A stretch of DNA of 64,000 nucleotides from Candidatus Kaistella beijingensis (GTDB lineage Bacteria; Bacteroidota; Bacteroidia; Flavobacteriales; Weeksellaceae), in NCBI RefSeq assembly GCF_020084865.1, contig NZ_CP071953.1, forward strand, positions 682,001-746,000, read 5' to 3'. Made by a program: the position numbers and the translations under genes. Numbering within the stretch: the stretch's first letter is position 1; each line of letters begins with the position of its first letter. The notes beneath the pieces were generated by a model. The model did not search any database, was not told where the DNA came from, and worked only from the letters and a program-made list of their open reading frames with translations. Of this stretch, positions 16,611 through 24,750 are shown piece after piece.

Positions 16611-17441
16611 ATGATGGAAAAAAGTATAAAAGAAATTTTAGATTACAAACTTTTCAGCATTGGAAAAGCCAATATTGATTTGTACGATATCATCTTTCTC
16701 GTAGTTTTTATTATTGCACTTACGTTCCTCACAAAAGGCATTCGCAAACTCATTTACCGTTCGCAAAAACTTGATGAATCCAAGAAATTCACCATTTTCA
16801 GTTTGGTAAAATATGCCATTTATGTGATAGGATTTATCTTGGGAATGAACATTATCGGCATCAATGTAACAGTTTTGATGGGCGCTTCTGCCGCACTTTT
16901 GGTGGGTATTGGTTTGGGTTTGCAAAATATTTTCAGCGATTTTGTTTCGGGATTTGTTTTGCTTTTAGATTCTTCCATCAAAGTTGGGGATGTGATTGAA
17001 GTGAACGATTTGGTTTGTCAGGTTCGGGAAATCAATTTACGCACAACAACGGTGCTTACGCGAGACGACAAATACATCATTCTTCCTAACACATTTCTTA
17101 CGAAAAATAACCTGATTAATTGGACACACAGCGACAGAAATTCCCGATTTGACATACAAATTGGTGTTTCTTACAATTCCGATGTGAATAAAGTAATGAC
17201 GATCTTAAAAGAAATTACCGAAAAAGAAGAGCGCATTTCTCAACATCCGAAACCGTTTGTTAGGTTTAATGATTATGCAGATTCTGCCCTAATTTTCAAT
17301 GTTTATTTTTGGACAACGGATGTATTTAGGGTTGAAAATCTGAAAAGTGATTTGCGGGTAAAATATTTTGAGGCGTTCCGAGAAAATAATATAGAAATTC
17401 CTTTTCCACAAAGGGTTTTGCACATTCAAAATAATGATTAA
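16611..17441 (+). CDS. MscS family mechanosensitive channel (first of a pair)
   Basis: A 276-residue small-conductance mechanosensitive channel homologue. It has about three N-terminal helices, and the pore helix is GASAALLVGIGLGLQNIFSD (about residues 94-113). The conserved middle beta domain follows (IKVGDVIEVNDLVCQVREINLRTT), with the RDDKYIILPN signature. Channels of this type release solutes on hypo-osmotic shock. It follows the permease by 4 bp and precedes a second MscS gene by 3 bp. ATG codons at 16611 and 16614 are both possible starts. Confidence 0.92.
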   Translation: MMEKSIKEILDYKLFSIGKANIDLYDIIFLVVFIIALTFLTKGIRKLIYRSQKLDESKKFTIFSLVKYAIYVIGFILGMNIIGINVTVLMGASAALLVGIGLGLQNIFSDFVSGFVLLLDSSIKVGDVIEVNDLVCQVREINLRTTTVLTRDDKYIILPNTFLTKNNLINWTHSDRNSRFDIQIGVSYNSDVNKVMTILKEITEKEERISQHPKPFVRFNDYADSALIFNVYFWTTDVFRVENLKSDLRVKYFEAFRENNIEIPFPQRVLHIQNND

Positions 17442-17444
17442 TAG

Positions 17445-18314
17445 ATGAATACAGATACCCTTATCAATTCTTTTCAGGAATCTTGGAACGGCTTTTTAGA
17501 GCAGGTTCCAAATATATTGACGGCAATTTTTATTCTTGCGGTCGGTATTTTTATTGCGAACAAATTGGTAGATTTTACCACAAGATTTATCAAAGGACAT
17601 TCTTCCGACCCATTGATGACGAATTTTTTAGTCAAAACAATAAAACTCGTTTTGTTGACCATTATCGCAATGTTCGCATTGAAAATTGCAGGTTTAAGCG
17701 GAGTTGCAACAGGACTTCTTACGGCAGCAGGTGCTTCCGCAGTGATTTTGGGTTTTGCGTTCAAAGATATTGGTGAAAATTTTATTTCTGGAATTATTCT
17801 TTCCTTCAACCGTCCTTTCAATGTGAATGATACAGTAAGCATCGGCGATATTTTTGGCAAAGTAAAATCAATGGAATTTCGCTATACCAAACTGAAAACA
17901 TTTGATGGTAAAGATGTCTATATTCCGAACAGCGATGTCATCAAAAAACCAGTGTTCAACTATACTGAAGATGGTTATTTCCGAATGGAATTTATGGTGG
18001 GAATTGCCTACGAAAACAATATTGATGAAGCCAAGAAAATCATTATGAACACTTTGGTGAAGCATCCCTTAACATTGAGAGAAACAGACCGAGAACCATT
18101 TGTGATGACCGATGAACTCGGTGTAAATTCAGTAAACATTAAAGTTTATTTTTGGGTAACTGCCGAAGATTATCGCCGTGATGCACTGATGATACGGAGC
18201 GAAATGATAGACCAAGTAAAAGTAAATCTGCTTGCGAACGGAATTTCTATGCCTGCAAATATTCAGGAATTGAAATGGTATAATGAAGAGGAGAAACAAA
18301 AAAATAAATTCTAA
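17445..18314 (+). CDS. MscS family mechanosensitive channel (second of a pair)
   Basis: A 289-residue MscS homologue that is clearly diverged from its neighbour. It has N-terminal helices around residues 20-90 and the pore helix TAAGASAVILGFAFKDIGEN (about 85-104). The middle domain includes FNVNDTVSIGDIFGKVKSME and DGKDVYIPNSDV. Two adjacent, non-identical MscS genes within a transporter/aminomutase operon suggest heteromeric or differently gated channels for a particular solute. The gene spacing implies co-translation. Confidence 0.92.
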   Translation: MNTDTLINSFQESWNGFLEQVPNILTAIFILAVGIFIANKLVDFTTRFIKGHSSDPLMTNFLVKTIKLVLLTIIAMFALKIAGLSGVATGLLTAAGASAVILGFAFKDIGENFISGIILSFNRPFNVNDTVSIGDIFGKVKSMEFRYTKLKTFDGKDVYIPNSDVIKKPVFNYTEDGYFRMEFMVGIAYENNIDEAKKIIMNTLVKHPLTLRETDREPFVMTDELGVNSVNIKVYFWVTAEDYRRDALMIRSEMIDQVKVNLLANGISMPANIQELKWYNEEEKQKNKF

Positions 18315-18325
18315 ATAAAAATATT

Positions 18326-19633
18326 ATGGAAAATTTTACAGATACCGAAATAAAATACAGATCTTACGCTTTGCACAATTTCAGGAAAATTCCGCAATTG
18401 GAACACATTCCCGAACAGTTGAAAAAAGATATCGAAGTCGTAGGAAATGTTCTTCCTTTCAAAGCCAATAATTATGTGGTGGAAGAACTGATTGATTGGA
18501 ATAATATTCCGAATGACCCCATTTTTACCCTCACTTTTCCAAGAAAAGAAATGCTTATTCCCGAACATTACGAAAGAATGAAAAAAGTTTTGGAAAGTGG
18601 CGCTTCTAAAATGGAAATCAAGGAAGAAGCCAATAAAATTCGTGCAGAACTCAATCCGCATCCTGCAGGACAATTGGAGCATAATGTACCAATGATTGAA
18701 GGACAAAAATTAACAGGAATGCAGCATAAATACGACGAAACGGTGTTGTTTTTTCCAAGTCAGGGACAAACTTGTCACGCGTACTGCACTTTTTGTTTCA
18801 GATGGCCGCAATTTGTAGGAATGGACGAGTGGAAATTCGCAATGAAAGAAACCGAATTACTCATAAAATATTTGCAGGAACATAACGAAGTTACCGATTT
18901 GCTTTTCACAGGTGGCGACCCAATGATTATGAAAAACAAAATTTTTTCAACATATATTGATGCCATTTTAGAAGCCGATATTCCCAATCTACAAACCATC
19001 AGAATTGGTACAAAAGCACTTGCTTATTGGCCTTATAAATTCCTAACCGATGACGATGCCAATTTCACGCTTCATACTTTTCGCCAAATTGTGAAAAAAG
19101 GCATTAATCTTACGATTATGGCGCATTTCAATCATCCTGCAGAAATGAAAACCGATGCGGTGAAAGAAGCCATAAAGAAAATTAGAGAAACAGGCGCACA
19201 AATTCGCACACAATCACCATTGATGAAACATATTAACGACAGCGCAGAAACTTGGGCTGAAATGTGGCGGGAACAGGTGAACCAAAACTGTATTCCTTAC
19301 TATATGTTTTTGGCGAGAGATACGGGTGCGCAGCATTTTTTCAAAATTCCATTGGTGGAAGCGTGGGAGATTTTCAGAAACGCTTATCAGAACGTGAGTG
19401 GTATTTGCAGAACGGTTCGCGGTCCGAGTATGAGCGCAGATGCAGGAAAAGTACAGGTTTTGGGCGTTACAGAATTGGCAGATGAAAAAATTATTTCATT
19501 GCGATTTTTACAGGGACGCGATTCAGATTGGGTTGGAAAACCTTTTTTTGCGAAATATGATGAAGAAGCGTGTTGGTTAGACGAGTTGCAACCTGCTTTT
19601 GGTGAAGAACAGTTCTTTTTTGAAGAAACCTAA
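18326..19633 (+). CDS. KamA-like radical SAM enzyme (lysine 2,3-aminomutase family, divergent)
   Basis: A 435-residue radical SAM protein of the lysine-2,3-aminomutase (KamA) family. The iron-sulfur ligands are Cys150, Cys154 and Cys157 (CHAYCTFC), and the SAM-binding GGDP lies at 196-199. The family moves an amino group from the alpha to the beta carbon using PLP. Here the usual glycine-rich PLP-lysine motif GGGGK is replaced by MSADAGK (Lys375), and the arginine-rich segment after the cluster is FRWPQF. PLP use and substrate are therefore uncertain. It is the last gene of the AraC operon and is followed by a terminator. Confidence 0.82.
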   Translation: MENFTDTEIKYRSYALHNFRKIPQLEHIPEQLKKDIEVVGNVLPFKANNYVVEELIDWNNIPNDPIFTLTFPRKEMLIPEHYERMKKVLESGASKMEIKEEANKIRAELNPHPAGQLEHNVPMIEGQKLTGMQHKYDETVLFFPSQGQTCHAYCTFCFRWPQFVGMDEWKFAMKETELLIKYLQEHNEVTDLLFTGGDPMIMKNKIFSTYIDAILEADIPNLQTIRIGTKALAYWPYKFLTDDDANFTLHTFRQIVKKGINLTIMAHFNHPAEMKTDAVKEAIKKIRETGAQIRTQSPLMKHINDSAETWAEMWREQVNQNCIPYYMFLARDTGAQHFFKIPLVEAWEIFRNAYQNVSGICRTVRGPSMSADAGKVQVLGVTELADEKIISLRFLQGRDSDWVGKPFFAKYDEEACWLDELQPAFGEEQFFFEET

Positions 19634-19659
19634 TTTTAACTTTCATAATTTTAATTTTT

Positions 19660-19707
19660 GGGGCGTGTAAAGTGGATTATTTTGAAGTTTTATGCGCCCT
19701 TTTTTTG
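19660..19707 (+). terminator. Terminator after the KamA-like gene
   Basis: GGGCGTGTAAA (19661-19671) pairs with TTTTATGCGCCC (19688-19699) with two wobble pairs, followed by eight T residues. It separates the AraC operon from the DUF389 gene. Confidence 0.7.
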
Positions 19708-19733
19708 TCAGATTTTTATTATCATTACATTTG
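19705..19733 (+). promoter_or_regulatory. Promoter of the DUF389 gene
   Basis: TTG at 19705-19707 and TACATTTG at 19726-19733 are 18 bp apart, a full match to the Bacteroidota consensus. The ATG follows 22 bp later. Confidence 0.75.
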
Positions 19734-19755
19734 TTGACCTTAATTTTTTCAGAAT

Positions 19756-21042
19756 ATGTATAATCTTTTCAACCTTCACAACGGCGAAGAGCAGAAAGAA
19801 AAAGTGCTTGCCAATGTGAAAAGCAGTATCGCTTTTGCAGGTTCCAATGTTTGGATTTTGGCTTGTGCAATTTTGATTGCATCGGTTGGTTTAAATGTAA
19901 ATTCTACGGCAGTTGTTATTGGTGCGATGTTAATTTCACCATTAATGGGACCAATTGTTGGCGCAGGTTTCGCCTTGGGAATGTATGATTTTGATTTGAT
20001 GCGAAAATCATTGAAAAACCTCTTAATTTCAACGCTTATCGGACTTGTTGTATCGTTCGTTTATTTTCTTTTAAGTCCATTCAAGGAAGCACAATCTGAA
20101 ATTTTAGCAAGAACCTCACCCAATATTTATGATGTTTTAATTGCTTTTTTTGGTGGTTTGGTTGGTGTTATCGCCATTACAAGAGTTGAAAAAGGAAATC
20201 CAATTCCAGGCGTCGCTATTGCTACGGCATTAATGCCACCGCTTTGTACCGCAGGTTATGGTTTGGCAACAGGGAAATTCGCTTTTTTCGGAGGAGCGAT
20301 GTTTCTTTATACCATCAATTGTGTGTTCATTTGTATTGCAACTTACGCAATTGTAAAGTTTCTAAAATATCCTTCTGTCGGATTTGTAGATAAAAAACAG
20401 GAAGTAAGAGTACGGAATTGGATTACCGTTATTACCATTCTGATGATTGCGCCAAGTATTTTTTTCGCCTACCGTTTTATACAGCAACAGCGTTTTCAGG
20501 AAAAGGTAAAATCGTACGTCAACAAAGAATTTGAGAGCAAAGGAAACACCATTGTCTATCAAAAAACCACGTATTCTACAACGCAACCCCGAAAGATTGA
20601 ACTTGCATTTCTCACACGGAAATTCACATCAAAACAAATAGCAGAAGAAAACAAAAAACTGAATGAATTTGGGCTTCCAAACACTATATTAGTCATAAGA
20701 CAAGACAGTGCTTTTCTTGCGGATGCCTCACAACAGAAAATTGCGAGTAACGAAATTCAGAACAGCAACAACCTCGTGATTTCGGAACTGAACAAAAAAT
20801 TGGAAAAATACACCTTTGAAACCGAAAACATCTACAAAGAAGCATCGGCAATTATCCCCGAACTGAAAACCCTTTCCGTAGCAAAATCCCAAACTTTTTC
20901 GCAAGGCGACTCCCTAAAAATTATTCCTGTCGCACTATATGAAACCGAAACACCGCTAAACAAGCAACGACAGGACATTTTAAGAAATTGGCTGAAAGCA
21001 AAACTGAAGGTGGATACGATTGAGATTTTTAACAGGAAATAA
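19756..21042 (+). CDS. DUF389 (TIGR00341) membrane protein
   Basis: A 428-residue protein with an N-terminal membrane domain of about five helices (residues 25-205). It shows the DUF389 signatures STAVVIGAMLISPLMGPIVG and NPIPGVAIATALMPPLCTAG. The rest (about 235-428) is a soluble domain with predicted alpha/beta content. The function of this family is unknown. It has its own consensus promoter and stands alone after the AraC operon, and its place among channels and stress proteins suggests an envelope or osmotic role. Confidence 0.88.
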   Translation: MYNLFNLHNGEEQKEKVLANVKSSIAFAGSNVWILACAILIASVGLNVNSTAVVIGAMLISPLMGPIVGAGFALGMYDFDLMRKSLKNLLISTLIGLVVSFVYFLLSPFKEAQSEILARTSPNIYDVLIAFFGGLVGVIAITRVEKGNPIPGVAIATALMPPLCTAGYGLATGKFAFFGGAMFLYTINCVFICIATYAIVKFLKYPSVGFVDKKQEVRVRNWITVITILMIAPSIFFAYRFIQQQRFQEKVKSYVNKEFESKGNTIVYQKTTYSTTQPRKIELAFLTRKFTSKQIAEENKKLNEFGLPNTILVIRQDSAFLADASQQKIASNEIQNSNNLVISELNKKLEKYTFETENIYKEASAIIPELKTLSVAKSQTFSQGDSLKIIPVALYETETPLNKQRQDILRNWLKAKLKVDTIEIFNRK

Positions 21043-21156
21043 AGTGGTTGTTGCTATTTCTCATCAATTATTTTTTTGAAATTTAGCGTCAATCAAATTG
21101 TTATGTGTAATGTTATCAAAAAACAACGAATAAATAACTAACAAAATATAAAAAAA

Positions 21157-21771
21157 ATGAATTTTAAAGAAATTTCAATCTTACTTTTAATAAGTGGCTT
21201 AACCCTCAATTCTTGCAAAAATACAAAGAATGAGGAAAAGATTACCACCGCAAATGCATCTAACGAGATAAAAGATGAAAACACTAGGTTAATTGAAAAT
21301 AACAATTCTAAATCCGATGCGGACGACAATTTAGCCCCTTTAATTGCAGATTATATTAATAATAAATTTTTAAAGCCTGCAGATAAAAAGGTAATGTCGG
21401 AAATTGATAAAAAATTTAGTATGCATCAATCGGATTTAAATAACGATGGACAGAAAGAAGTTTTTGTGTATTTAAATTCACCTTATTTTTGCGGAACAGG
21501 CGGGTGCACTATTTTGCTACTTTCCCCAAATCAGGAATTGATAACAAAATTTACCGTAACTAATCCTCCCATTTTTATAGAACCTACTTTTAAAAATGAT
21601 TGGAAAATTTTGACAGTTAAATCAGAAGGCGAATGGAAGGAACTATTAAATATAAATGGTTCATATCCGAGTAATCCAACAGTTTTGGATAAAGCATCCT
21701 ATGATGCACCGAGTGGACATGCAGAAATTGCTTTTGACGAAAAGGAAAATTTAAAATTTTATAAATTCTAA
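21157..21771 (+). CDS. Hypothetical lipoprotein
   Basis: A 204-residue secreted lipoprotein (lipobox LNSC at about residue 20) with a low-complexity linker rich in N/E/K/D. It is followed by a compact domain containing DLNNDGQKEVFVYL, which resembles the calcium-loop opening of many short bacterial domains, and a paired-cysteine segment YFCGTGGCTILLL. I do not recognise a family beyond that. It is the last rightward gene before the convergent cytochrome gene. Confidence 0.7.
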   Translation: MNFKEISILLLISGLTLNSCKNTKNEEKITTANASNEIKDENTRLIENNNSKSDADDNLAPLIADYINNKFLKPADKKVMSEIDKKFSMHQSDLNNDGQKEVFVYLNSPYFCGTGGCTILLLSPNQELITKFTVTNPPIFIEPTFKNDWKILTVKSEGEWKELLNINGSYPSNPTVLDKASYDAPSGHAEIAFDEKENLKFYKF

Positions 21772-21821
21772 GAAACACTGCACATAACATGTTTTGCAAG
21801 ATGCGGTGTTGAAGGAAATCT

Positions 21822-21910
21822 CATCCCGAAGCTTCGGGATGGAAAATACCCGCAAAAAAACTTTTCCATTTTTTAGTTTTTTTCGTAATTTTAAAAAATG
21901 GAAAAAGTTT
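21822..21910. terminator. Two hairpins between convergent genes
   Basis: A perfect 20-bp palindrome CATCCCGAAGCTTCGGGATG (21822-21841) is followed by a long inverted repeat. In it, AAAACTTTTCCATTTTTTA near 21857-21875 pairs with TAAAAAATGGAAAAAGTTTT near 21892-21911, with one bulged base. The T and A tracts suit bidirectional termination between the lipoprotein and cytochrome genes. Confidence 0.65.
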
Positions 21911-21980
21911 TTGCTAGAGATTGGTTCTCCTCTCGACTTTCAGTTTTCAGTAGCGCGCACTTCGGCAAAGCCCTTTTCCG

Positions 21981-22955
21981 TTACTTCATTGTTACGCTGA
22001 AAATTCCGCGAAGTTGATTTTCCTGATATCCTGTTGCTTTATCTTTGGGATAAAGTTTCTTAATTTCTGCGGCAACATTTGGCTTTATTTCTTTTCCAAC
22101 GGTTCCGTGACATTGCAGACACATCGTGTTGGTTGTAATCGGCATATAAAATTGGTGGTCGTTTAACATCATTCCTTTAACGCTTTTTCCGGCTACCAAA
22201 TCTGCTTTATATTTATTAATGATTTTCAGTTCTTCAGCATTTGCCAAATTTCTAGGGTTTCTTGGTTGGTCCGAAACCCTTTTGATAGCGACTTTATATT
22301 TATCCGAAACGCTCTTCGTTAAAGGAATGGCTTCAACATTACAAAATTCCAATGCTTTTTCTGCGCCTTCTTCTTTTAGCTTTTTCTGAAGATTTTTTCC
22401 GAGTAACTGTTTGGTTTCCAAAGCGTAATCCATCGCAATTTCTTCCTTGGTTTTAGCACTTGCAGGAATTGGTTTTCCATTTTGATTAAACTCTGCATTC
22501 ATTTGTTTTTTGTAATGCTCTTTAAACCATTCGGGTTCAGGAATTTTGTAATCGTAGATAAATGCAGCAATTTTTTCAATATCTTTTTGATGGAAAGATT
22601 GGTACGGCATCAAACCATAACGCTGAACTGCGCCCGGCAATTTTGATTTTGAGGAATCGGGCTTTTGAACGTAATTCCAAATTTCTGCAATAAATTCTCC
22701 TTTTGTTTTTTGCTGTGCCAAATACCGTGCTTTTATCGCAATCATCGGCGGAGCAACGCGTTCACTTTCGGGAGTTACAGGGTTGTGACAGGCGTAACAG
22801 TTGGTTTTCATCAAACCAAAACCTTCTAAAGTTTCGCTTTCAGAGAGTTTTACAATATTATCTTCGGGAATTACTTCCCCTTTTTTTCCATTCTGTTGGT
22901 TGCAGGAAACGATTGCCGTTGCGGAAAATAATATTCCTAAATATAAATTTTTCAT
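21981..22955 (-). CDS. c-type cytochrome with C-terminal DUF3365 domain, lipoprotein
   Basis: A 324-residue periplasmic lipoprotein (Cys18) with two haem-c motifs. CYACH at residues 53-57 lies in an N-terminal cytochrome c domain (through about 130), and CLQCH at 279-283 lies in a DUF3365/Tll0287-like haem domain (about 165-315, with ALEFCNVEAIPLTKSVSD). Such fusions are thought to act as redox or haem-based sensors or electron carriers. The gene starts 26 bp after the end of the CoA-disulfide-reductase/rhodanese gene, so it belongs to the dyad-controlled sulfur operon. It may take electrons from sulfide or persulfide oxidation (inference). Confidence 0.85.
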   Translation of the reverse strand: MKNLYLGILFSATAIVSCNQQNGKKGEVIPEDNIVKLSESETLEGFGLMKTNCYACHNPVTPESERVAPPMIAIKARYLAQQKTKGEFIAEIWNYVQKPDSSKSKLPGAVQRYGLMPYQSFHQKDIEKIAAFIYDYKIPEPEWFKEHYKKQMNAEFNQNGKPIPASAKTKEEIAMDYALETKQLLGKNLQKKLKEEGAEKALEFCNVEAIPLTKSVSDKYKVAIKRVSDQPRNPRNLANAEELKIINKYKADLVAGKSVKGMMLNDHQFYMPITTNTMCLQCHGTVGKEIKPNVAAEIKKLYPKDKATGYQENQLRGIFSVTMK

Positions 22956-22981
22956 AAGTTGATTTTTCAGTTTTTCTAATT

Positions 22982-24622
22982 TTAATTAAAAACTTTGTTC
23001 CAAATATTATAACCTCCATTCAAATTCACGACATCAAATCCATTGTTTCGCAAAATTCTGTTGGCTAAATATCCGCGAAGTCCAACCTGACAGTAAACGG
23101 CGTATTTTCTATTTTTATCTAAATTCGGCAGTTCTTCACGAAGATGATCAACATTAAGGTTGACGGCGTTTTCAATATGTCCGTTTTCAAATTCATGTGG
23201 TGTTCTAACGTCCAAAATTACTGCATCGTTTTCCTTCACATATTCATTGAAATTATCGTAATTAATAACTTTTAAATCCCCTCTTAAAATATTTTCTGAG
23301 GCATAACCTGCAATATTGACCAAATCTTTCGCAGAATTATAGGGCGGAGCATAAGTAATTTCAATTTCCTGCAAATCCTGAACATTCAGATTGCCTTTTA
23401 TTGCGGTTGCAATGATGTCAATCCGTTTATCTACGCCATCTTCACCAACGGCTTGCGCGCCGAAAATTTTTCCGTTTTTATCAAAAATAACTTTAAGGAC
23501 AATATCTTTTGCACCCGGATAATAACCTGCGTGATGACCTTTGGTGATGATAATGGTTTGATAATCAATGTTATTTTGTTTCAGAATTTTCTCGTTTAAA
23601 CCTGTGGAAGCCACGGAAAGTTCAAAAAATTTCAGAATGGAAGAACCCAAACTTCCGATATATTTTTGCTGATTTCCAAAAGTGATGTTGTCCGCAACCA
23701 ACCGTCCCTGTCTGTTTGCAGGCCAAGCCAAAGGTATGAGGACTTTTTTACCGTTGATATAATTTGCCACTTCCACAGCGTCGCCAACAGCATAAATATC
23801 TTCATCAGAAGTTTGCATAAACTCGTTGATTAGAATTCCGCCGGTTTCGCCAATTTCCAAACCTGCATTTTTTGCGAGAGCAGTTTCAGGTTTAACACCG
23901 ATGGCTAAAATAACGGCTTCGGTTTGTATGAAGGTGTTTTCGTCAAAAAATACACGAATATGTTCATCGTGGTCTTCAAACTTTTTCACGCCGGTTTCCA
24001 AAAGCAGTTCCAAACCTTTTTCTTTGGCTTTATTGTGAACGAAACTTGCGATTTCAAAATCTACAGGTGCCATTACCTGATTTCCAAGTTCTACCAAACG
24101 CACTTTTTTACCTTTATCAATAAGGTTTTCAGCGATTTCAAGACCGATAAATCCGCCGCCAACAACCACGAAATTTCTTTTTTCTGAGGTTTGCTTGATA
24201 ATTTTGTCCATATCGGCAATGTTGCGCAAAGTAAAAATTTTATCGGAGTTGATACCTTCAAATGGAGGTTTTATCGGTTCTGCACCCGGAGAAAGCAAAA
24301 GTTTATCGTAAGTCTCTGTATAAATTTCATTTGTTTTTAGATTTTTTACAGTAACCGTTTTTTCTTCTCTATTGATTGATAGAATTTCACTGAAAACTCT
24401 TGTATCAAGGTTGTATCGTTCTTTCAAACTTTCAGGTGTTTGCAACAGAAGTTTATCGCGTTCGGCAATAACTCCGCCGATGTGATAGGGAAGTCCGCAA
24501 TTGGCAAAACTCACGTATTCTCCTTTTTCAAAAATGATAATTTCGTTTTCTTCGCTTAGTCTTCGCAATCTTGTGGCAGCAGTTGCACCACCTGCAACAC
24601 CACCAATGATGATGATTTTCAT
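22982..24622 (-). CDS. CoA-disulfide/persulfide reductase with C-terminal rhodanese domain
   Basis: A 546-residue flavoprotein of the CoA-disulfide reductase/NADH oxidase group fused to rhodanese. The N-terminus has the FAD motif IIGGVAGGATAATRLRR and the single catalytic cysteine Cys42 in SFANCGLPYHIGG. A second NAD-binding site is VVGGGFIGLEIAENL. The dimerisation domain ends near residue 445, and the rhodanese domain (about 455-546) has DVRTPHEFENGH and Cys511 in the loop YCQVGLRG. Such fusions reduce CoA or glutathione persulfides and polysulfide, releasing sulfide. It leads an operon with the cytochrome gene behind a CRP/FNR-like dyad. Confidence 0.9.
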   Translation of the reverse strand: MKIIIIGGVAGGATAATRLRRLSEENEIIIFEKGEYVSFANCGLPYHIGGVIAERDKLLLQTPESLKERYNLDTRVFSEILSINREEKTVTVKNLKTNEIYTETYDKLLLSPGAEPIKPPFEGINSDKIFTLRNIADMDKIIKQTSEKRNFVVVGGGFIGLEIAENLIDKGKKVRLVELGNQVMAPVDFEIASFVHNKAKEKGLELLLETGVKKFEDHDEHIRVFFDENTFIQTEAVILAIGVKPETALAKNAGLEIGETGGILINEFMQTSDEDIYAVGDAVEVANYINGKKVLIPLAWPANRQGRLVADNITFGNQQKYIGSLGSSILKFFELSVASTGLNEKILKQNNIDYQTIIITKGHHAGYYPGAKDIVLKVIFDKNGKIFGAQAVGEDGVDKRIDIIATAIKGNLNVQDLQEIEITYAPPYNSAKDLVNIAGYASENILRGDLKVINYDNFNEYVKENDAVILDVRTPHEFENGHIENAVNLNVDHLREELPNLDKNRKYAVYCQVGLRGYLANRILRNNGFDVVNLNGGYNIWNKVFN

Positions 24623-24638
24623 TATTTAGAATTTTATG

Positions 24639-24683
24639 CAAAGTTACAATGGGTTTAGGAGGTTGTGCGTAACGTGAGTTACA
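24639..24683 (-). promoter_or_regulatory. Promoter with CRP/FNR-like dyad for CoA-disulfide-reductase operon
   Basis: On the minus strand TAACTTTG (24639-24646) is preceded by GTAAC-N4-GTTAC (24669-24682, wider match TATGTAAC...GTTACGCA). The centre-to-centre distance is 33 bp, identical to the promoters at 7733 and 9437. Confidence 0.8.
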
Positions 24684-24750
24684 TAGAAATTGAATGCTAA
24701 ATTGAAAAAATTCAATATAAAAATAAATGCAAGGCAAATTTTATTTTTGA

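Noticed and set aside
22703..22957. Rightward ORF opposite the cytochrome gene
   Set aside because: It is a shadow frame with no motif, while the opposite strand encodes a clear two-haem lipoprotein.
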